DNA from: Pseudorhodobacter sp. PARRP1 | GTDB taxonomy: Bacteria > Pseudomonadota > Alphaproteobacteria > Rhodobacterales > Rhodobacteraceae | Direction: 5' to 3' | Length of the DNA stretch: 32,884 bases | NCBI GenBank assembly: GCA_002256245.1 | Contig: NKIU01000008.1 | Location: 117,333 to 150,216, forward strand | Shown: piece after piece, positions 1-7,949 of the stretch | Layout of the letters: every line of letters starts with the position of its first letter | Position numbering within the stretch: position 1 is the stretch's first letter | Notes under the pieces: model-generated | Told to the model about the DNA's origin: nothing | The model's input: the letters and a program-made list of their open reading frames with translations, nothing else | Database searches by the model: none | Program-made: the position numbers and the translations under genes

Positions 1-125
1 ATATGCTGTCGATGGGCGTGCGGGTGGTGGGCGAAGGCTTGGCGCTGGATATTGTCGATGCGTTCCTGAGCGCCGAATTCGAGGGTGGTCGCCATGCCAC
101 GCGGGTGGAGATGATCGAGCGTTAG
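1..125 (+). CDS. rpiB: Ribose-5-phosphate isomerase B, 3' end only
   Basis: Only the last 40 codons are present; the gene enters from the left edge and ends at a TAG at 123-125. The translated tail reads MGVRVVGEGLALDIVDAF, then FEGGRHATRVEMIER, which matches the conserved C-terminus of RpiB/LacAB-type sugar-phosphate isomerases (GARVVG, IVDAWL and FEGGRHxxRV signatures). The family interconverts ribose-5-phosphate and ribulose-5-phosphate in the cytoplasm. The active-site residues lie upstream of the window and cannot be checked. Assignment rests on the C-terminal signature alone. It is followed by the structured repeat at 151-364 and a convergent MORN-repeat gene. Confidence 0.85.
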   Translation, partial: MLSMGVRVVGEGLALDIVDAFLSAEFEGGRHATRVEMIER

Positions 126-150
126 GGCGAAGCGCTTATGCGTGGTGATA

Positions 151-364
151 TGTGGGCGGAAACAGGAAACGCATTGCGTTTCCCCGCCCAAGGGTGCGGT
201 TTGGCTCTGAAGTCCCGTCAGCGAGAAACCCTGTTAGGCCAGTGCCCGACCCGGCGGGCGAGAAGCGCCCGCCATTGGCGGGTCGGGCGCTGGCCGGGCC
301 TTAGGGGCCCGGCGGTTACAGAGGCACCCGCACCGTGTGGCGAAGGCGATGGCCTTCGCCAGAT
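151..364 (+). repeat. 214-bp structured intergenic repeat, copy A
   Basis: This stretch aligns without gaps to the reverse complement of 6884-7097, with about 30 mismatches in 214 bp (about 86% identity by hand count). It contains four stem-loops: GAAACGC/GCGTTTC near 166-182; GGCGGGCG/CGCCCGCC around loop AGAAG near 253-273, enclosed by CCCGACC/GGTCGGG; GCCGGGCC/GGCCCGGC near 293-313; and GGCGAAGGC/GCCTTCGCC at 339-360. Mismatches between the copies fall mainly in loops and linkers. It sits between rpiB and the convergent MORN gene, where it could also act as a transcription end. No convincing protein is encoded. I do not recognise it as a named family. Confidence 0.85.
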
Positions 365-420
365 GGCTCAGCGGATTTGCGCAAGCGCCGATTAGCGGCC
401 CGCCCCATGTAGATTGCGAC

Positions 421-1905
421 CTATGGATTGGCCACAGGCGCGGGCGCAGGGCTTTGCGGCGCTGCACCTTCTGGCGCTGCGGTGCCATCGGCGGGTGCAA
501 CGCTCGCCCCCGGCAGCGGGCCAACCAGCACCCCGGCTTTCCACATGCCTTCCGACACCTCGCCGCCCTTATAAACCAGCTTGCCCGCGCCCTCGCGCTT
601 GCCTGCGACAAAGCCGCCCTCATAGCCATCGCCGGTGGGATAGGTGGCAATGCCATTGCCCTGCATCGCGCCCGCCACCCAATCGCCGGAATAGGTGAAG
701 CCATCGGGCTGCGACAGCGCGCCCTTGCCATCGCGCAGACCAGCTTTGAAATTGCCTTTATACACCGTGCCATCGGCCCAGGTCGCGGTGCCGACACCTT
801 CGCGCACACCGGCTTTCCATGCGCCTTCATAGCGGAAACCATCGGGATAGGTCATGGTGCCGATGCCGTCGGGTTTCTCGGCAACCAAGGCCCCGGTATA
901 GGTCGCCCCGTTGGCGTAGGTGGCGGTGCCTTGGCCGGTGATGTCGCCCTTCACCCACTGGCCGGTATAGCTGGAGCCATCGGCATAGCTGATCTTGCCG
1001 GTGCCGTCGGGCTGATCGGCCTTGAAGCCGCCCTCGTAGGTAGAGCGGTCGGCATAGACCATGCGGCCCTGACCCTGCATCTGGCCCGCAACCCAATCGC
1101 CGTCGTAGCTGCTGCCATCCTTGCCGGTGAACTTGCCCTTGCCGTCGCGCTTGTCGGCCTTGAAACTGCCCTTGTAGATATCGCCATTGGCATAGGTTTC
1201 GGTGCCTTTGCCAACGCGCAGGCCCTCGACGAAATCGCCCTCATAGACATCGCCATTCGGCTGGGTCAACTTGCCCAAGCCGTTGATCTGGCCGTCTTTC
1301 CACGCGCCGACATAGGTGGTCTTGTTGGGCATGGTCAGGGTGCCGGTGCCTTGGCGCGCGCCTTTCACCAGCATTCCGGTGTAGGTGGTGCCGTCGGGAT
1401 AACGGATCACCCCCTCGCCCTGCTTTTCGCCCATCGTCCAGTTGCCGGCATAGCTGTAGCCGTTGGCATCGGTCAGCTTGCCCTTGCCGTCATGCTTGCC
1501 ATCGCTGAAGCTGCCGACATAGACCGAGCCATTGGCATAAGCGGCGCGGCCTTGGCCTGTCATCTTGCCGCCGCGCCAATCGCCCTCATAGGTGCCGCCG
1601 TCGGCGAAGGTGATCTTGCCCTTGCCCTCGGGCTTGCCTGCGGCAAAGCGCCCCTCATAGACCGAGCCGTTGGGATAGCGCGCGATGCCGGTGCCGCGGA
1701 TTTCCCCGCCCACCCACTCGCCCGAGTATTCGTAGCCGCTGGGCAGTTTGTAGGTGCCGGTGCCGTCTTGCAGGCCGTTGACGAAGGTGCCCTCATAGAC
1801 CGAGCCGTCGTCATACTGCTTGGTGATGACCTCGCCCGCGTTTTGTGCGAGGGCTGCCCCTGCCAGAGCCACCAACATTGCCGCCGCCAAGCCTGTGTTC
1901 CGCAT
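421..1905 (-). CDS. Exported MORN-repeat protein (about 19 repeats)
   Basis: The 494-residue product starts with a typical signal peptide (MRNTGLAAAMLVALAGAALA, then Q), so it is probably exported to the periplasm or surface. From about residue 30 to 450 it is one run of about nineteen 23-residue MORN units with the pattern YxGxWxxGxxxGxGxxxxxdG; units alternate between types ending in F and W after the YxG core. The tail after about residue 465 is rich in Ala and Pro, suggesting a flexible linker. MORN repeats form elongated beta-hairpin stacks used in protein or membrane contacts; no catalytic domain is visible, so the role is unknown. An AAGGGA ribosome site lies about 10 bases before the ATG. 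The gene is divergent from nadE with 124 bp between starts, and convergent with rpiB. Confidence 0.9.
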   Translation of the reverse strand: MRNTGLAAAMLVALAGAALAQNAGEVITKQYDDGSVYEGTFVNGLQDGTGTYKLPSGYEYSGEWVGGEIRGTGIARYPNGSVYEGRFAAGKPEGKGKITFADGGTYEGDWRGGKMTGQGRAAYANGSVYVGSFSDGKHDGKGKLTDANGYSYAGNWTMGEKQGEGVIRYPDGTTYTGMLVKGARQGTGTLTMPNKTTYVGAWKDGQINGLGKLTQPNGDVYEGDFVEGLRVGKGTETYANGDIYKGSFKADKRDGKGKFTGKDGSSYDGDWVAGQMQGQGRMVYADRSTYEGGFKADQPDGTGKISYADGSSYTGQWVKGDITGQGTATYANGATYTGALVAEKPDGIGTMTYPDGFRYEGAWKAGVREGVGTATWADGTVYKGNFKAGLRDGKGALSQPDGFTYSGDWVAGAMQGNGIATYPTGDGYEGGFVAGKREGAGKLVYKGGEVSEGMWKAGVLVGPLPGASVAPADGTAAPEGAAPQSPAPAPVANP

Positions 1906-2029
1906 TGCATCATCCCTTGTATCGCCACGACCCTAGCTTAGGCCGCGACCTGCTGACAAGTCGCCCGCTTGGCCTTTCGCTTGGGTGTGAACGTGCTAGA
2001 ACCGTGCAAACCCTAGCCCGGAGTATGAT

Positions 2030-3688
2030 ATGGCCGCGACGTTCCGCCTGACCTTGGCACAGTTGAACCCCACCTTGGGCGCCATCGAGGCCAATGTGGC
2101 GCAGGCCTATGACGCCTGGGTGCAGGGCCGCGATGCGGGCGCGCAGATGGTGGCGCTGACCGAGATGTTTATCACCGGCTATCAGACACAAGATCTGGTG
2201 ATGAAACCGGCGTTCTGGCGCGCTGCGATGCAAGCGGTAGAGGCTTTGGCCCTGCGGATCACCGATGGTCCGGCGCTGGGGATCGGTGGGCCGTGCTGGC
2301 GCGACGGGCAGTTGTATAACGCCTATTACGTGCTGGAGGCGGGCAAGATTGCCGCCACCGTGCTGAAGCACGAGTTGCCCAACAGCGATGTATTTGACGA
2401 AAAGCGGGTGTTCGCCTCGGCCCCGCCGCAGGGGCCGTATCGCGTGGGGCCGTTGCGCATCGGCTCGCCGATTTGTGAAGATGCTTGGCATTCCGAGGTC
2501 TGTGAGACGCTGGCCGAGACCGGGGCGCAGATTTTGCTGGTGCCGAATGGCTCGCCCTATCACCGGGGCAAACCATCGGTGCGCACCAATCTGATGGTGG
2601 CGCGGGTGGTTGAGACGGGGCTGCCGCTGGTTTACCTCAATATGATCGGGGGCCAGGATGATCAGGTGTTTGATGGCGCGTCGTTTGTGCTGAACCCCGG
2701 TGGGGTGTTGGTGGCACAACTGCCGCAGTTTGACACCTGCATCACCCATGTCGATTTTGAGGAAACCGACGACGGCTGGCGCGCGCTGCCCGGCATGATG
2801 GAGAAGATGCCGATTTCCTACGAGGCCGATTACCGCGCCATGGTGATGTCTTTGCGGGATTATCTGGGCAAGACCGGGTTCAAGAAAGTGCTGCTGGGGC
2901 TTTCGGGCGGCATCGACAGCGCCATCGTGGCGGCGGTGGCTGCCGATGCGATTGGCCCCCAGAACGTGCGCTGCGTGATGCTGCCGTCGCGCTATACCTC
3001 GGCCCATTCGCTGGAGGATGCAGCACAGGTGGCGCGGGCGTTGGGGTGCCGGCTCGATACCGTGTCGATCTCGGGCGCGCAGGAATCCGTCTCGCGCGCG
3101 CTGGAACATCTGTTTGAGGGCACCGCAGAGGATGTCACCGAAGAAAACGTCCAGTCACGCCTGCGCGGGCTGTTGTTGATGGCGATGTCGAACAAGTTTG
3201 GCGAGATGTTGCTGACCACCGGCAATAAATCGGAAATGGCGGTCGGGTATTGCACGATCTACGGCGATATGAATGGCGGCTATAACCCGCTGAAAGACCT
3301 GTATAAAACCCGCGTGTTTGACACTTGTCGGTGGCGCAATGACAACCATCGTGCGTGGATGCTGGCCCCCGCAGGCGTGGTCATTCCGCCGCGCGTGATC
3401 GACAAGCCGCCAAGTGCCGAGTTGCGCCCCGATCAGAAAGACGAAGACAGCCTGCCGCCCTATCCGGTGCTGGATGCGATCCTTGATGGGTTGGTGGAAC
3501 AGGAATTGTCGGTGGCCGATCTGGTCGCACGCGGCTTTGACCGCGCCACGGTGAAGAAGGTCGAGCATTTGCTTTTTATCAGCGAATACAAACGCTACCA
3601 ATCCGCCCCCGGCACCCGGCTGACGCGGCGCGCATTTGCCGGGGATCGGCGCTATCCGATTGCCAACCGCTGGCGCGATAACGCCTGA
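2030..3688 (+). CDS. nadE: Glutamine-dependent NAD+ synthetase
   Basis: This 552-residue enzyme makes NAD+ from deamido-NAD+ (nicotinate adenine dinucleotide), ATP and glutamine in the cytoplasm. The N-terminal half (about 1-265) is a nitrilase-type glutaminase with the expected triad: Glu45 in ALTEMF, Lys113 in LKHELPN and Cys149 in GSPICEDAW. The C-terminal half is the ATP-pyrophosphatase synthetase domain with SGGIDS at 292-297 and [12 protein letters not shown] further on. Length is normal for bacterial two-domain NadE. The ATG at 2030 has GGAG six bases upstream. The stop codon shares its final A with the start of the YnfA-type gene, so the two are probably translated together. Confidence 0.96.
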   Translation: MAATFRLTLAQLNPTLGAIEANVAQAYDAWVQGRDAGAQMVALTEMFITGYQTQDLVMKPAFWRAAMQAVEALALRITDGPALGIGGPCWRDGQLYNAYYVLEAGKIAATVLKHELPNSDVFDEKRVFASAPPQGPYRVGPLRIGSPICEDAWHSEVCETLAETGAQILLVPNGSPYHRGKPSVRTNLMVARVVETGLPLVYLNMIGGQDDQVFDGASFVLNPGGVLVAQLPQFDTCITHVDFEETDDGWRALPGMMEKMPISYEADYRAMVMSLRDYLGKTGFKKVLLGLSGGIDSAIVAAVAADAIGPQNVRCVMLPSRYTSAHSLEDAAQVARALGCRLDTVSISGAQESVSRALEHLFEGTAEDVTEENVQSRLRGLLLMAMSNKFGEMLLTTGNKSEMAVGYCTIYGDMNGGYNPLKDLYKTRVFDTCRWRNDNHRAWMLAPAGVVIPPRVIDKPPSAELRPDQKDEDSLPPYPVLDAILDGLVEQELSVADLVARGFDRATVKKVEHLLFISEYKRYQSAPGTRLTRRAFAGDRRYPIANRWRDNA

Positions 3689-3999
3689 TGCCGCTTTATA
3701 TCCTTGCCGCCGCGTTAGAAATCGCCGGCTGCTTTGCGGTGTTCAGTTGGTGGCGCGGCGCGTCTGCGCTGTGGTTGCTTCCGGCGGGATTGGCGCTGGC
3801 GGGGTTTGCGTTTGTGTTGGCACTCGCCCCGGCGACCCATGCGGGGCGGTCCTATGCGGCCTATGGTGGCGTCTATATCGCGGCGTCATTGCTGTGGCTT
3901 TGGCTGGCCGAGGGCACGCGGCCCGATTGGGCGGATGTGGCCGGGGCCGGACTGGCACTGGCCGGGGCGGCGGTGATCCTGTTCGCGCCGCGCGGATGA
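3688..3999 (+). CDS. YnfA/UPF0060 family small membrane protein
   Basis: The 103-residue protein is almost entirely hydrophobic, with about four predicted membrane helices (roughly 3-20, 28-47, 58-73, 84-100). It carries the family signatures [13 protein letters not shown] and [15 protein letters not shown]. The YnfA/UPF0060 family resembles half of a drug/metabolite-transporter protein and has been linked to small multidrug resistance-like export. Its substrate here is unknown. The start ATG overlaps the nadE TGA by one base, so it is likely a second gene of a nadE operon. It is followed by a 311-bp structured non-coding region. Confidence 0.88.
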   Translation: MPLYILAAALEIAGCFAVFSWWRGASALWLLPAGLALAGFAFVLALAPATHAGRSYAAYGGVYIAASLLWLWLAEGTRPDWADVAGAGLALAGAAVILFAPRG

Positions 4000-4310
4000 T
4001 GGCAGGGCGCGGGCGGTTGTTTTTTGCCCGATTTGGCCCGCGACAAATCGGGCCGCGCCTGCCTGCCCCTTGGCAGGCGCGTTGCCGCGCCCGCCCAGGC
4101 AGGCGCGCCCCGATTTTCAGACCGACGGTTTGTGGCACCACCCCCCTTGCTCAACGCCTTTCAGGCTTATGAGCAACGAACCGGAAAACGCTCCACCGGA
4201 GCGTTTTCTTTCGGTTCGGGGAAGAAAGATGCCACTCTGACCTCTCCGGCAGCCCGCGCTGTTCCTGCTTTTACTCGCTCGCCTCAGGCTGTGCCTCGGC
4301 CAGATCTGAC
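4000..4310. other. 311-bp non-coding region rich in inverted repeats
   Basis: No convincing gene is seen between the convergent YnfA-type gene and the exported protein gene at 4311. The stretch contains stacked inverted repeats: GCCCGATTT (4026-4034) with AAATCGGGC (4045-4053); GCCTGCC (4061-4067) with GGCAGGC (4072-4078); CGCGCCTGCCTG (4054-4065) with CAGGCAGGCGCG (4096-4107), which competes with the previous stem; and TTGCTCA/TGAGCAA (about 4147-4176) around GCCT/AGGC. It ends in a strong terminator hairpin. It could be the structured 3' end of the nadE transcript or a small RNA; the sequence does not decide. Confidence 0.5.
4177..4218. terminator. Nested terminator hairpin between convergent genes
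   Basis: GAAAACGCTCC (4184-4194) pairs perfectly with GGAGCGTTTTC (4198-4208) around a three-base ACC loop. An outer CGAACCG/CGGTTCG pair encloses it. The arms carry A-rich and T-rich outer ends, so RNA from either strand ends in a run of U. This fits a bidirectional Rho-independent terminator for the nadE-ynfA transcript (+) and the 4311-4901 gene (-). Confidence 0.75.
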
Positions 4311-4901
4311 CTATTCGATGATTTCGACGGTGTTCTCAAACTTGCCCAGTTTTTCCGAATTCTTGTCGCGCAGGGTGGTTTCCAGAATGTAGCGTCCCGG
4401 CGTGATGCCATCCAAAGTATAGGTCAGATTGGCGTTGAATTCGTGCATCTTGCGGCGCGAGGTCAGGTCAAGATTGGTCACCGAGGGGATTTCGCCCAAA
4501 ACCTCGCCAGCCTCGGTCATCACCTTCAGATCGACGATGAAGCCGATGGTGTAAAGCCCGTCACCGCCCGAGCCAAAGCCATAGCCGTAGGGCTCGGCAT
4601 AAATCAGGATGGGTTCGCCGATCTTGTATGTCTCATTCGGGCGCGGATTGTAGATGCCGACACCTGCGGCGGGCTCTGCCACCAGCAATGCCTCGCGGAT
4701 CCCGATATCGGCGCCCGAATCCCAGACCGTTGCCATCAGGCTGTCTGCGGCCTCTAACGCGCCAGGGGTGTCGCCTGCGGCCATCAGGGTTTCAATCTCG
4801 GTGGCCTTGTCTGCGACCGGCCCCGCCACAGCGCCGCCCGCAAGGCTTGTGGCAAGAATTGCCCCGCACAGGGCAATCCGGGTGACGGTAGATGCAAACA
4901 T
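4311..4901 (-). CDS. Exported protein of unknown function
   Basis: I do not recognise this 196-residue protein. It has a clear signal peptide (charged start, hydrophobic core IALCGAILATSLAGGAVAG, cleavage about residue 27). A helical stretch of about 45 residues (ADKATEIETLMAAGDTPGAL...) follows. From about residue 80 onwards the sequence looks like an all-beta domain (YNPRPNETYKIGEPILIY, Gly/Tyr-rich turn YGYGFGSGGDGLY, ending TPGRYILETTLRDKNS). Such an ending resembles secreted beta-sandwich domains, but this is only a resemblance. The start has GAGGAG at good distance. It lies 116 bp downstream of the metallopeptidase gene on the same strand and probably has its own promoter. Confidence 0.75.
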   Translation of the reverse strand: MFASTVTRIALCGAILATSLAGGAVAGPVADKATEIETLMAAGDTPGALEAADSLMATVWDSGADIGIREALLVAEPAAGVGIYNPRPNETYKIGEPILIYAEPYGYGFGSGGDGLYTIGFIVDLKVMTEAGEVLGEIPSVTNLDLTSRRKMHEFNANLTYTLDGITPGRYILETTLRDKNSEKLGKFENTVEIIE

Positions 4902-5017
4902 GGCTCAACTCCTCAATTTCAGATCAAAATCAGCACTCTGGCGGTGATGATAGAAAGATACGTCCCCCGCTCCAAGCGCACAAGCGGTGCGGGCGTGCGA
5001 TTGTTCACGCGCACCAG

Positions 5018-5428
5018 TCACTCCCACCACGGATCAATCGCTGCGATGTCCGCGTCGCTCCAGCCAAAGTGATGCGCAAGTTCGTGCACCAGAACGTGGC
5101 TCACCAGCTCTTGCAGGGTGACATTGCCGCGCTCGATCCATTCATCCAGGATCGGGCGACGGAACAGCCAGATCAGATCGGGGTGCAGCGGCTGATCCGA
5201 GACGGATTTCTCAGGCAGCGGCGTGCCTTCGTAAAGCCCGGTCAACTCAAACGGGTTCTCCAGCCCAAGTTCGGCCAGCATGGCGTCGCTGGCAAAATCC
5301 TCGATGCGCAGCGCCACCTGCCGGGCGGCGGCGCGGTAGGGCGGCGGCAGGCCTGCGATGGCCGCCTCGGCAAGCGCCGCGATGTGATCGGCATCCGGCG
5401 CGGTCAGATCGGCATAAGGTGTTGTCAT
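5018..5428 (-). CDS. Zincin-like metallopeptidase family protein
   Basis: The 136-residue protein ends with the zinc-binding motif HELAH (residues 115-119) followed by HFGWSDADI. This is the arrangement of the small bacterial 'metallopeptidase family' (Zincin_1/DUF1025-like), in which an acidic residue a few positions after HExxH may complete the site. The N-terminal part contains FELTGLYEGTPLPEKS and DLIWLFRRPILDEW, also typical of that family. Its substrate is unknown and there is no signal peptide, so it is probably cytoplasmic. No strong ribosome site precedes the ATG. The gene is divergent from gltX with 95 bp between starts. Confidence 0.82.
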   Translation of the reverse strand: MTTPYADLTAPDADHIAALAEAAIAGLPPPYRAAARQVALRIEDFASDAMLAELGLENPFELTGLYEGTPLPEKSVSDQPLHPDLIWLFRRPILDEWIERGNVTLQELVSHVLVHELAHHFGWSDADIAAIDPWWE

Positions 5429-5523
5429 GGCGGCAGACTAGCCAAGCGTGCGAAAGCCGCAAGGCGATAACTGGACAAACAGCAAGCCATATGACAGGGA
5501 AGGGCGGTTGCAGGAGAGCTGAG

Positions 5524-6858
5524 ATGACCGATCGCCCCACCATTACCCGTTTCGCCCCGTCGCCCACCGGATATATCCATGTCGGCAACCTGCGCACGGC
5601 GCTGATGAACTATCTGATCACCCGCAAGGCGGGCGGCACGTTCATTCTGCGGCTGGACGATACCGATCAGGAACGCTCGAAACAGGAGTATATTGACGGG
5701 CTGCTCTACGATCTGGAATGGCTGGGCCTGCATTGGGACCGGATCGAGCAGCAATCGCTGCGCTTTGACCGCTACCGCGAGGCGGCCGATCAGTTGCGCA
5801 GCGCAGGCCGGTTCTATGAATGCTTCGAGTCGCCGGTCGAGTTGGACCTGAAGCGCAAGAAGCAGCTGAACATGCACAAACCGCCGGTCTATGACCGCGC
5901 CTCGCTGCGCATGACCGATGCCGAAAAGGCCCGCGCGCGCGAAGAAGGCCGGGCGGGCTATTGGCGCTTCCTGCTCGATCAACAGCGGATTGAATGGAAC
6001 GACGGCATCCTCGGGCCGATCTCGATTGACGCGGCTTCGGTGTCCGATCCGGTGCTGATCCGCGCCGATGGGCAGATCCTTTACACCTTCGCCTCGTCGG
6101 TCGATGATATCGACATGGGCGTGACCTCGATCGTGCGCGGGGCGGATCATGTCACCAACACCGCGACGCAAATCCAGATCATGCAGGCGATGGGCGGTGT
6201 GCCCCCCAGCTTTGCGCACCATTCGCTGCTGACCGGACCGCAGGGCGAGGAATTGTCGAAACGCTTGGGCACCCTCAGCCTGCGCGATCTGCGCGCGCGC
6301 GGGGTCGAGCCGATGGCGTTGCTGTCGCTGATGGCACGGCTGGGCTCGTCCAAGCCGGTGGAACTCGCGTCCTCGATGCAGGATCTGATCGACGGCTTTG
6401 ACATCGGCAGCTTTGGCGCCGCCCCCACGAAATTCGACGCCGAAGACCTGTTCCCGCTGACCCGCGCGCATGTGCAATCGCTGCCGCTGGCGAATGTAGC
6501 CGAGAAAATCGCAAGCTTGGGCGTGCCTGCCGACAAGGCCGAGTTGTTCTGGAACGTCGCCAAAGCCAACATCACCGTTCTCGCCGATCTTGAGGGCTGG
6601 TGGGTGCTGTTCCGCGATGGTGCCACCCCGCTGGTCGATGACGAAGACCGCGAGTTTGTGGCGCAAGCCTTTGATCTGCTGCCCGAAGGCCCGTGGACCA
6701 CAGCGACGTGGAGCGCATGGACCAACGCGGTGAAAGAGGCGACGGGCCGCAAAGGCAAGGCGCTGTTCCGCCCCCTGCGCCGCGCCGTCACCGGCCTTGA
6801 TGCAGGGCCAGAGATGGCCGACGTGATGCCGCTGTTGCAGAAACGACCAAGTCTTTAA
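5524..6858 (+). CDS. gltX: Glutamyl-tRNA synthetase
   Basis: The product (444 residues) charges tRNA-Glu with glutamate; Glu-tRNA is also the first precursor of tetrapyrroles, and so of the corrin ring made by the downstream genes. Class I signatures are present: HVGN (19-22) in FAPSPTGYIHVGNLRTAL, and the KMSKS-equivalent LSKR (244-247) in GEELSKRLGT. The anticodon-binding half is compact, so the protein is slightly shorter than the E. coli enzyme (about 470). The frame is open to 5419, but the ATG at 5524 is chosen because AGGAGA sits six bases upstream and family homology begins there. Alphaproteobacteria often carry two gltX paralogues; which one this is cannot be told here. Confidence 0.95.
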   Translation: MTDRPTITRFAPSPTGYIHVGNLRTALMNYLITRKAGGTFILRLDDTDQERSKQEYIDGLLYDLEWLGLHWDRIEQQSLRFDRYREAADQLRSAGRFYECFESPVELDLKRKKQLNMHKPPVYDRASLRMTDAEKARAREEGRAGYWRFLLDQQRIEWNDGILGPISIDAASVSDPVLIRADGQILYTFASSVDDIDMGVTSIVRGADHVTNTATQIQIMQAMGGVPPSFAHHSLLTGPQGEELSKRLGTLSLRDLRARGVEPMALLSLMARLGSSKPVELASSMQDLIDGFDIGSFGAAPTKFDAEDLFPLTRAHVQSLPLANVAEKIASLGVPADKAELFWNVAKANITVLADLEGWWVLFRDGATPLVDDEDREFVAQAFDLLPEGPWTTATWSAWTNAVKEATGRKGKALFRPLRRAVTGLDAGPEMADVMPLLQKRPSL

Positions 6859-6883
6859 GGCTGATCGACACTCACCTTTGATA

Positions 6884-7097
6884 ATCTGGCGAAGGCCATC
6901 GCCTTCGCCATGCGGTGCAGTGGCCGCTGAAACCGCCGGGCCTCAAAGGCCCGGCCAGCGCCCGACCTAGCCTTGGCGGGCGCTTCTCGCCCGCCGGGTC
7001 GGGCACTGGCCTCAATGGGTTTCTCACTGACGTGACTTCAGGGGCAGGCCGCTCACGCGGTCGGGGAAACGCCATGCGTTTCCTGTTTCCGCCCGCA
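6884..7097 (-). repeat. 214-bp structured intergenic repeat, copy B (inverted)
   Basis: Read on the minus strand this is the second copy of the repeat at 151-364: same 214-bp length, no gaps, about 86% identical. A block of more than 30 identical bases covers the CCCGACCCGGCGGGCG...CGCCCGCC stem. All four hairpins are kept, including GGCGAAGGC/GCCTTCGCC and GCCGGGCC/GGCCCGGC, whose loops differ (TTAGG in A, TTTGA in B). It fills most of the 335-bp gap between the convergent gltX and cobS genes. The remaining bases, 6859-6883 and 7098-7193, show nothing recognisable. Confidence 0.85.
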
Positions 7098-7193
7098 CCG
7101 GGGCGCGTGCGTGTCGCGCGCGCTCGCCGCTTGGACTCGCCATTGGTCCCAGAATTCAATGGTTTGGTAGGCTAGCCCCCGGCTTTGGCCTGC

Positions 7194-7949
7194 TTAGCGC
7201 GCCAAAACCAGCCAGCCTGCAATCTCGGCCAGTTGCTGCATCGCGCCCAGAACATCCCCGCTTTGCCCGCCGATTTGCCGCAAAGCGACGCGGGCGAAGA
7301 TCAGTTGCGTGGCGGCCATTGCGACAAAGACCCAAAGGGCCACGGGCCAAGGCAGCAAAACCACCAAGCCAACACCCGCCAGCGCCAGCCCCGCCATTGC
7401 CCGCGCAAAACTGGTTCCTGCGGCGGATTTCCCCATGCCGTCTTGCCGCGCGGCGGGCATCCACAGCAGGGCCAACCCCAACCCGGCGCGGCTTGCCATT
7501 GCCAAGCCGACCAGCGCCAGCGGGGCAAGGCCGGGCTGCTGCGCGGCCAAAATCGCCAGTGCCTGCCAGCGCAGGCCCAGCGACAGGATCAGCGCCAGAC
7601 CGCCATAGCTGCCAATCCGGCTGTCGCGCATGATCTCCAGCTTGCGGGCGCGGTCGCGGCCGCCGCCAAAGCCATCGGCACAGTCGGCGAGACCGTCTTC
7701 ATGCAGGCCGCCCGTCGCCAAAATGCTGGCCGTCAGAGCCAATCCCGCCGCCAGCGCAGGCGCGACACCCAACGCCAAGGCCCCGGCCAGAACCGCCGCC
7801 GCAATGCCGCCCACCAGCGCGCCCGCAATGGGAAACGCCCAGACCGCAGCACCAATCGGCGGCGCTTCGGCCATCTGCCCCGCAGGCAGGCGGGTCAGCA
7901 GCATCACCGCCAACTGCACCTCTGCCACGCGGGCGCGAAAGGGGGTCAT
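7194..7949 (-). CDS. cobS: Adenosylcobinamide-GDP ribazoletransferase (cobalamin synthase)
   Basis: This 251-residue integral membrane enzyme joins adenosylcobinamide-GDP to alpha-ribazole (or its phosphate), the last assembly step of adenosylcobalamin. The acidic signature GGLHEDGLADCADGFGGG lies at 80-97 and RDSRIGSYG at 108-116; both are diagnostic of the CobS/CobV family. The rest is alternating hydrophobic helices. The name follows the Salmonella scheme; the Pseudomonas denitrificans name is cobV, and it is unrelated to the chelatase subunit CobS. It is the last gene of a minus-strand cobU-cobT-cobS operon, and its ATG overlaps the cobT stop by four bases. Confidence 0.95.
   Translation of the reverse strand: MTPFRARVAEVQLAVMLLTRLPAGQMAEAPPIGAAVWAFPIAGALVGGIAAAVLAGALALGVAPALAAGLALTASILATGGLHEDGLADCADGFGGGRDRARKLEIMRDSRIGSYGGLALILSLGLRWQALAILAAQQPGLAPLALVGLAMASRAGLGLALLWMPAARQDGMGKSAAGTSFARAMAGLALAGVGLVVLLPWPVALWVFVAMAATQLIFARVALRQIGGQSGDVLGAMQQLAEIAGWLVLAR

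Noticed and set aside
337-1941. Long plus-strand open frame (534 codons) across the MORN gene
   Set aside because: It is the antisense of a GC-rich tandem repeat; its Ala/Gly/Ile-rich repeats mirror the MORN periodicity and it has no family match or ribosome site.
1910-3109. Minus-strand open frame (399 codons) opposite nadE
   Set aside because: High GC keeps antisense frames open. The product is His/Arg-rich with no recognisable motif, while nadE is unambiguous.
4147-4210. tRNA-like fold in the stacked hairpins
   Set aside because: The stems do not give a cloverleaf, and no anticodon loop or T-arm consensus is present.
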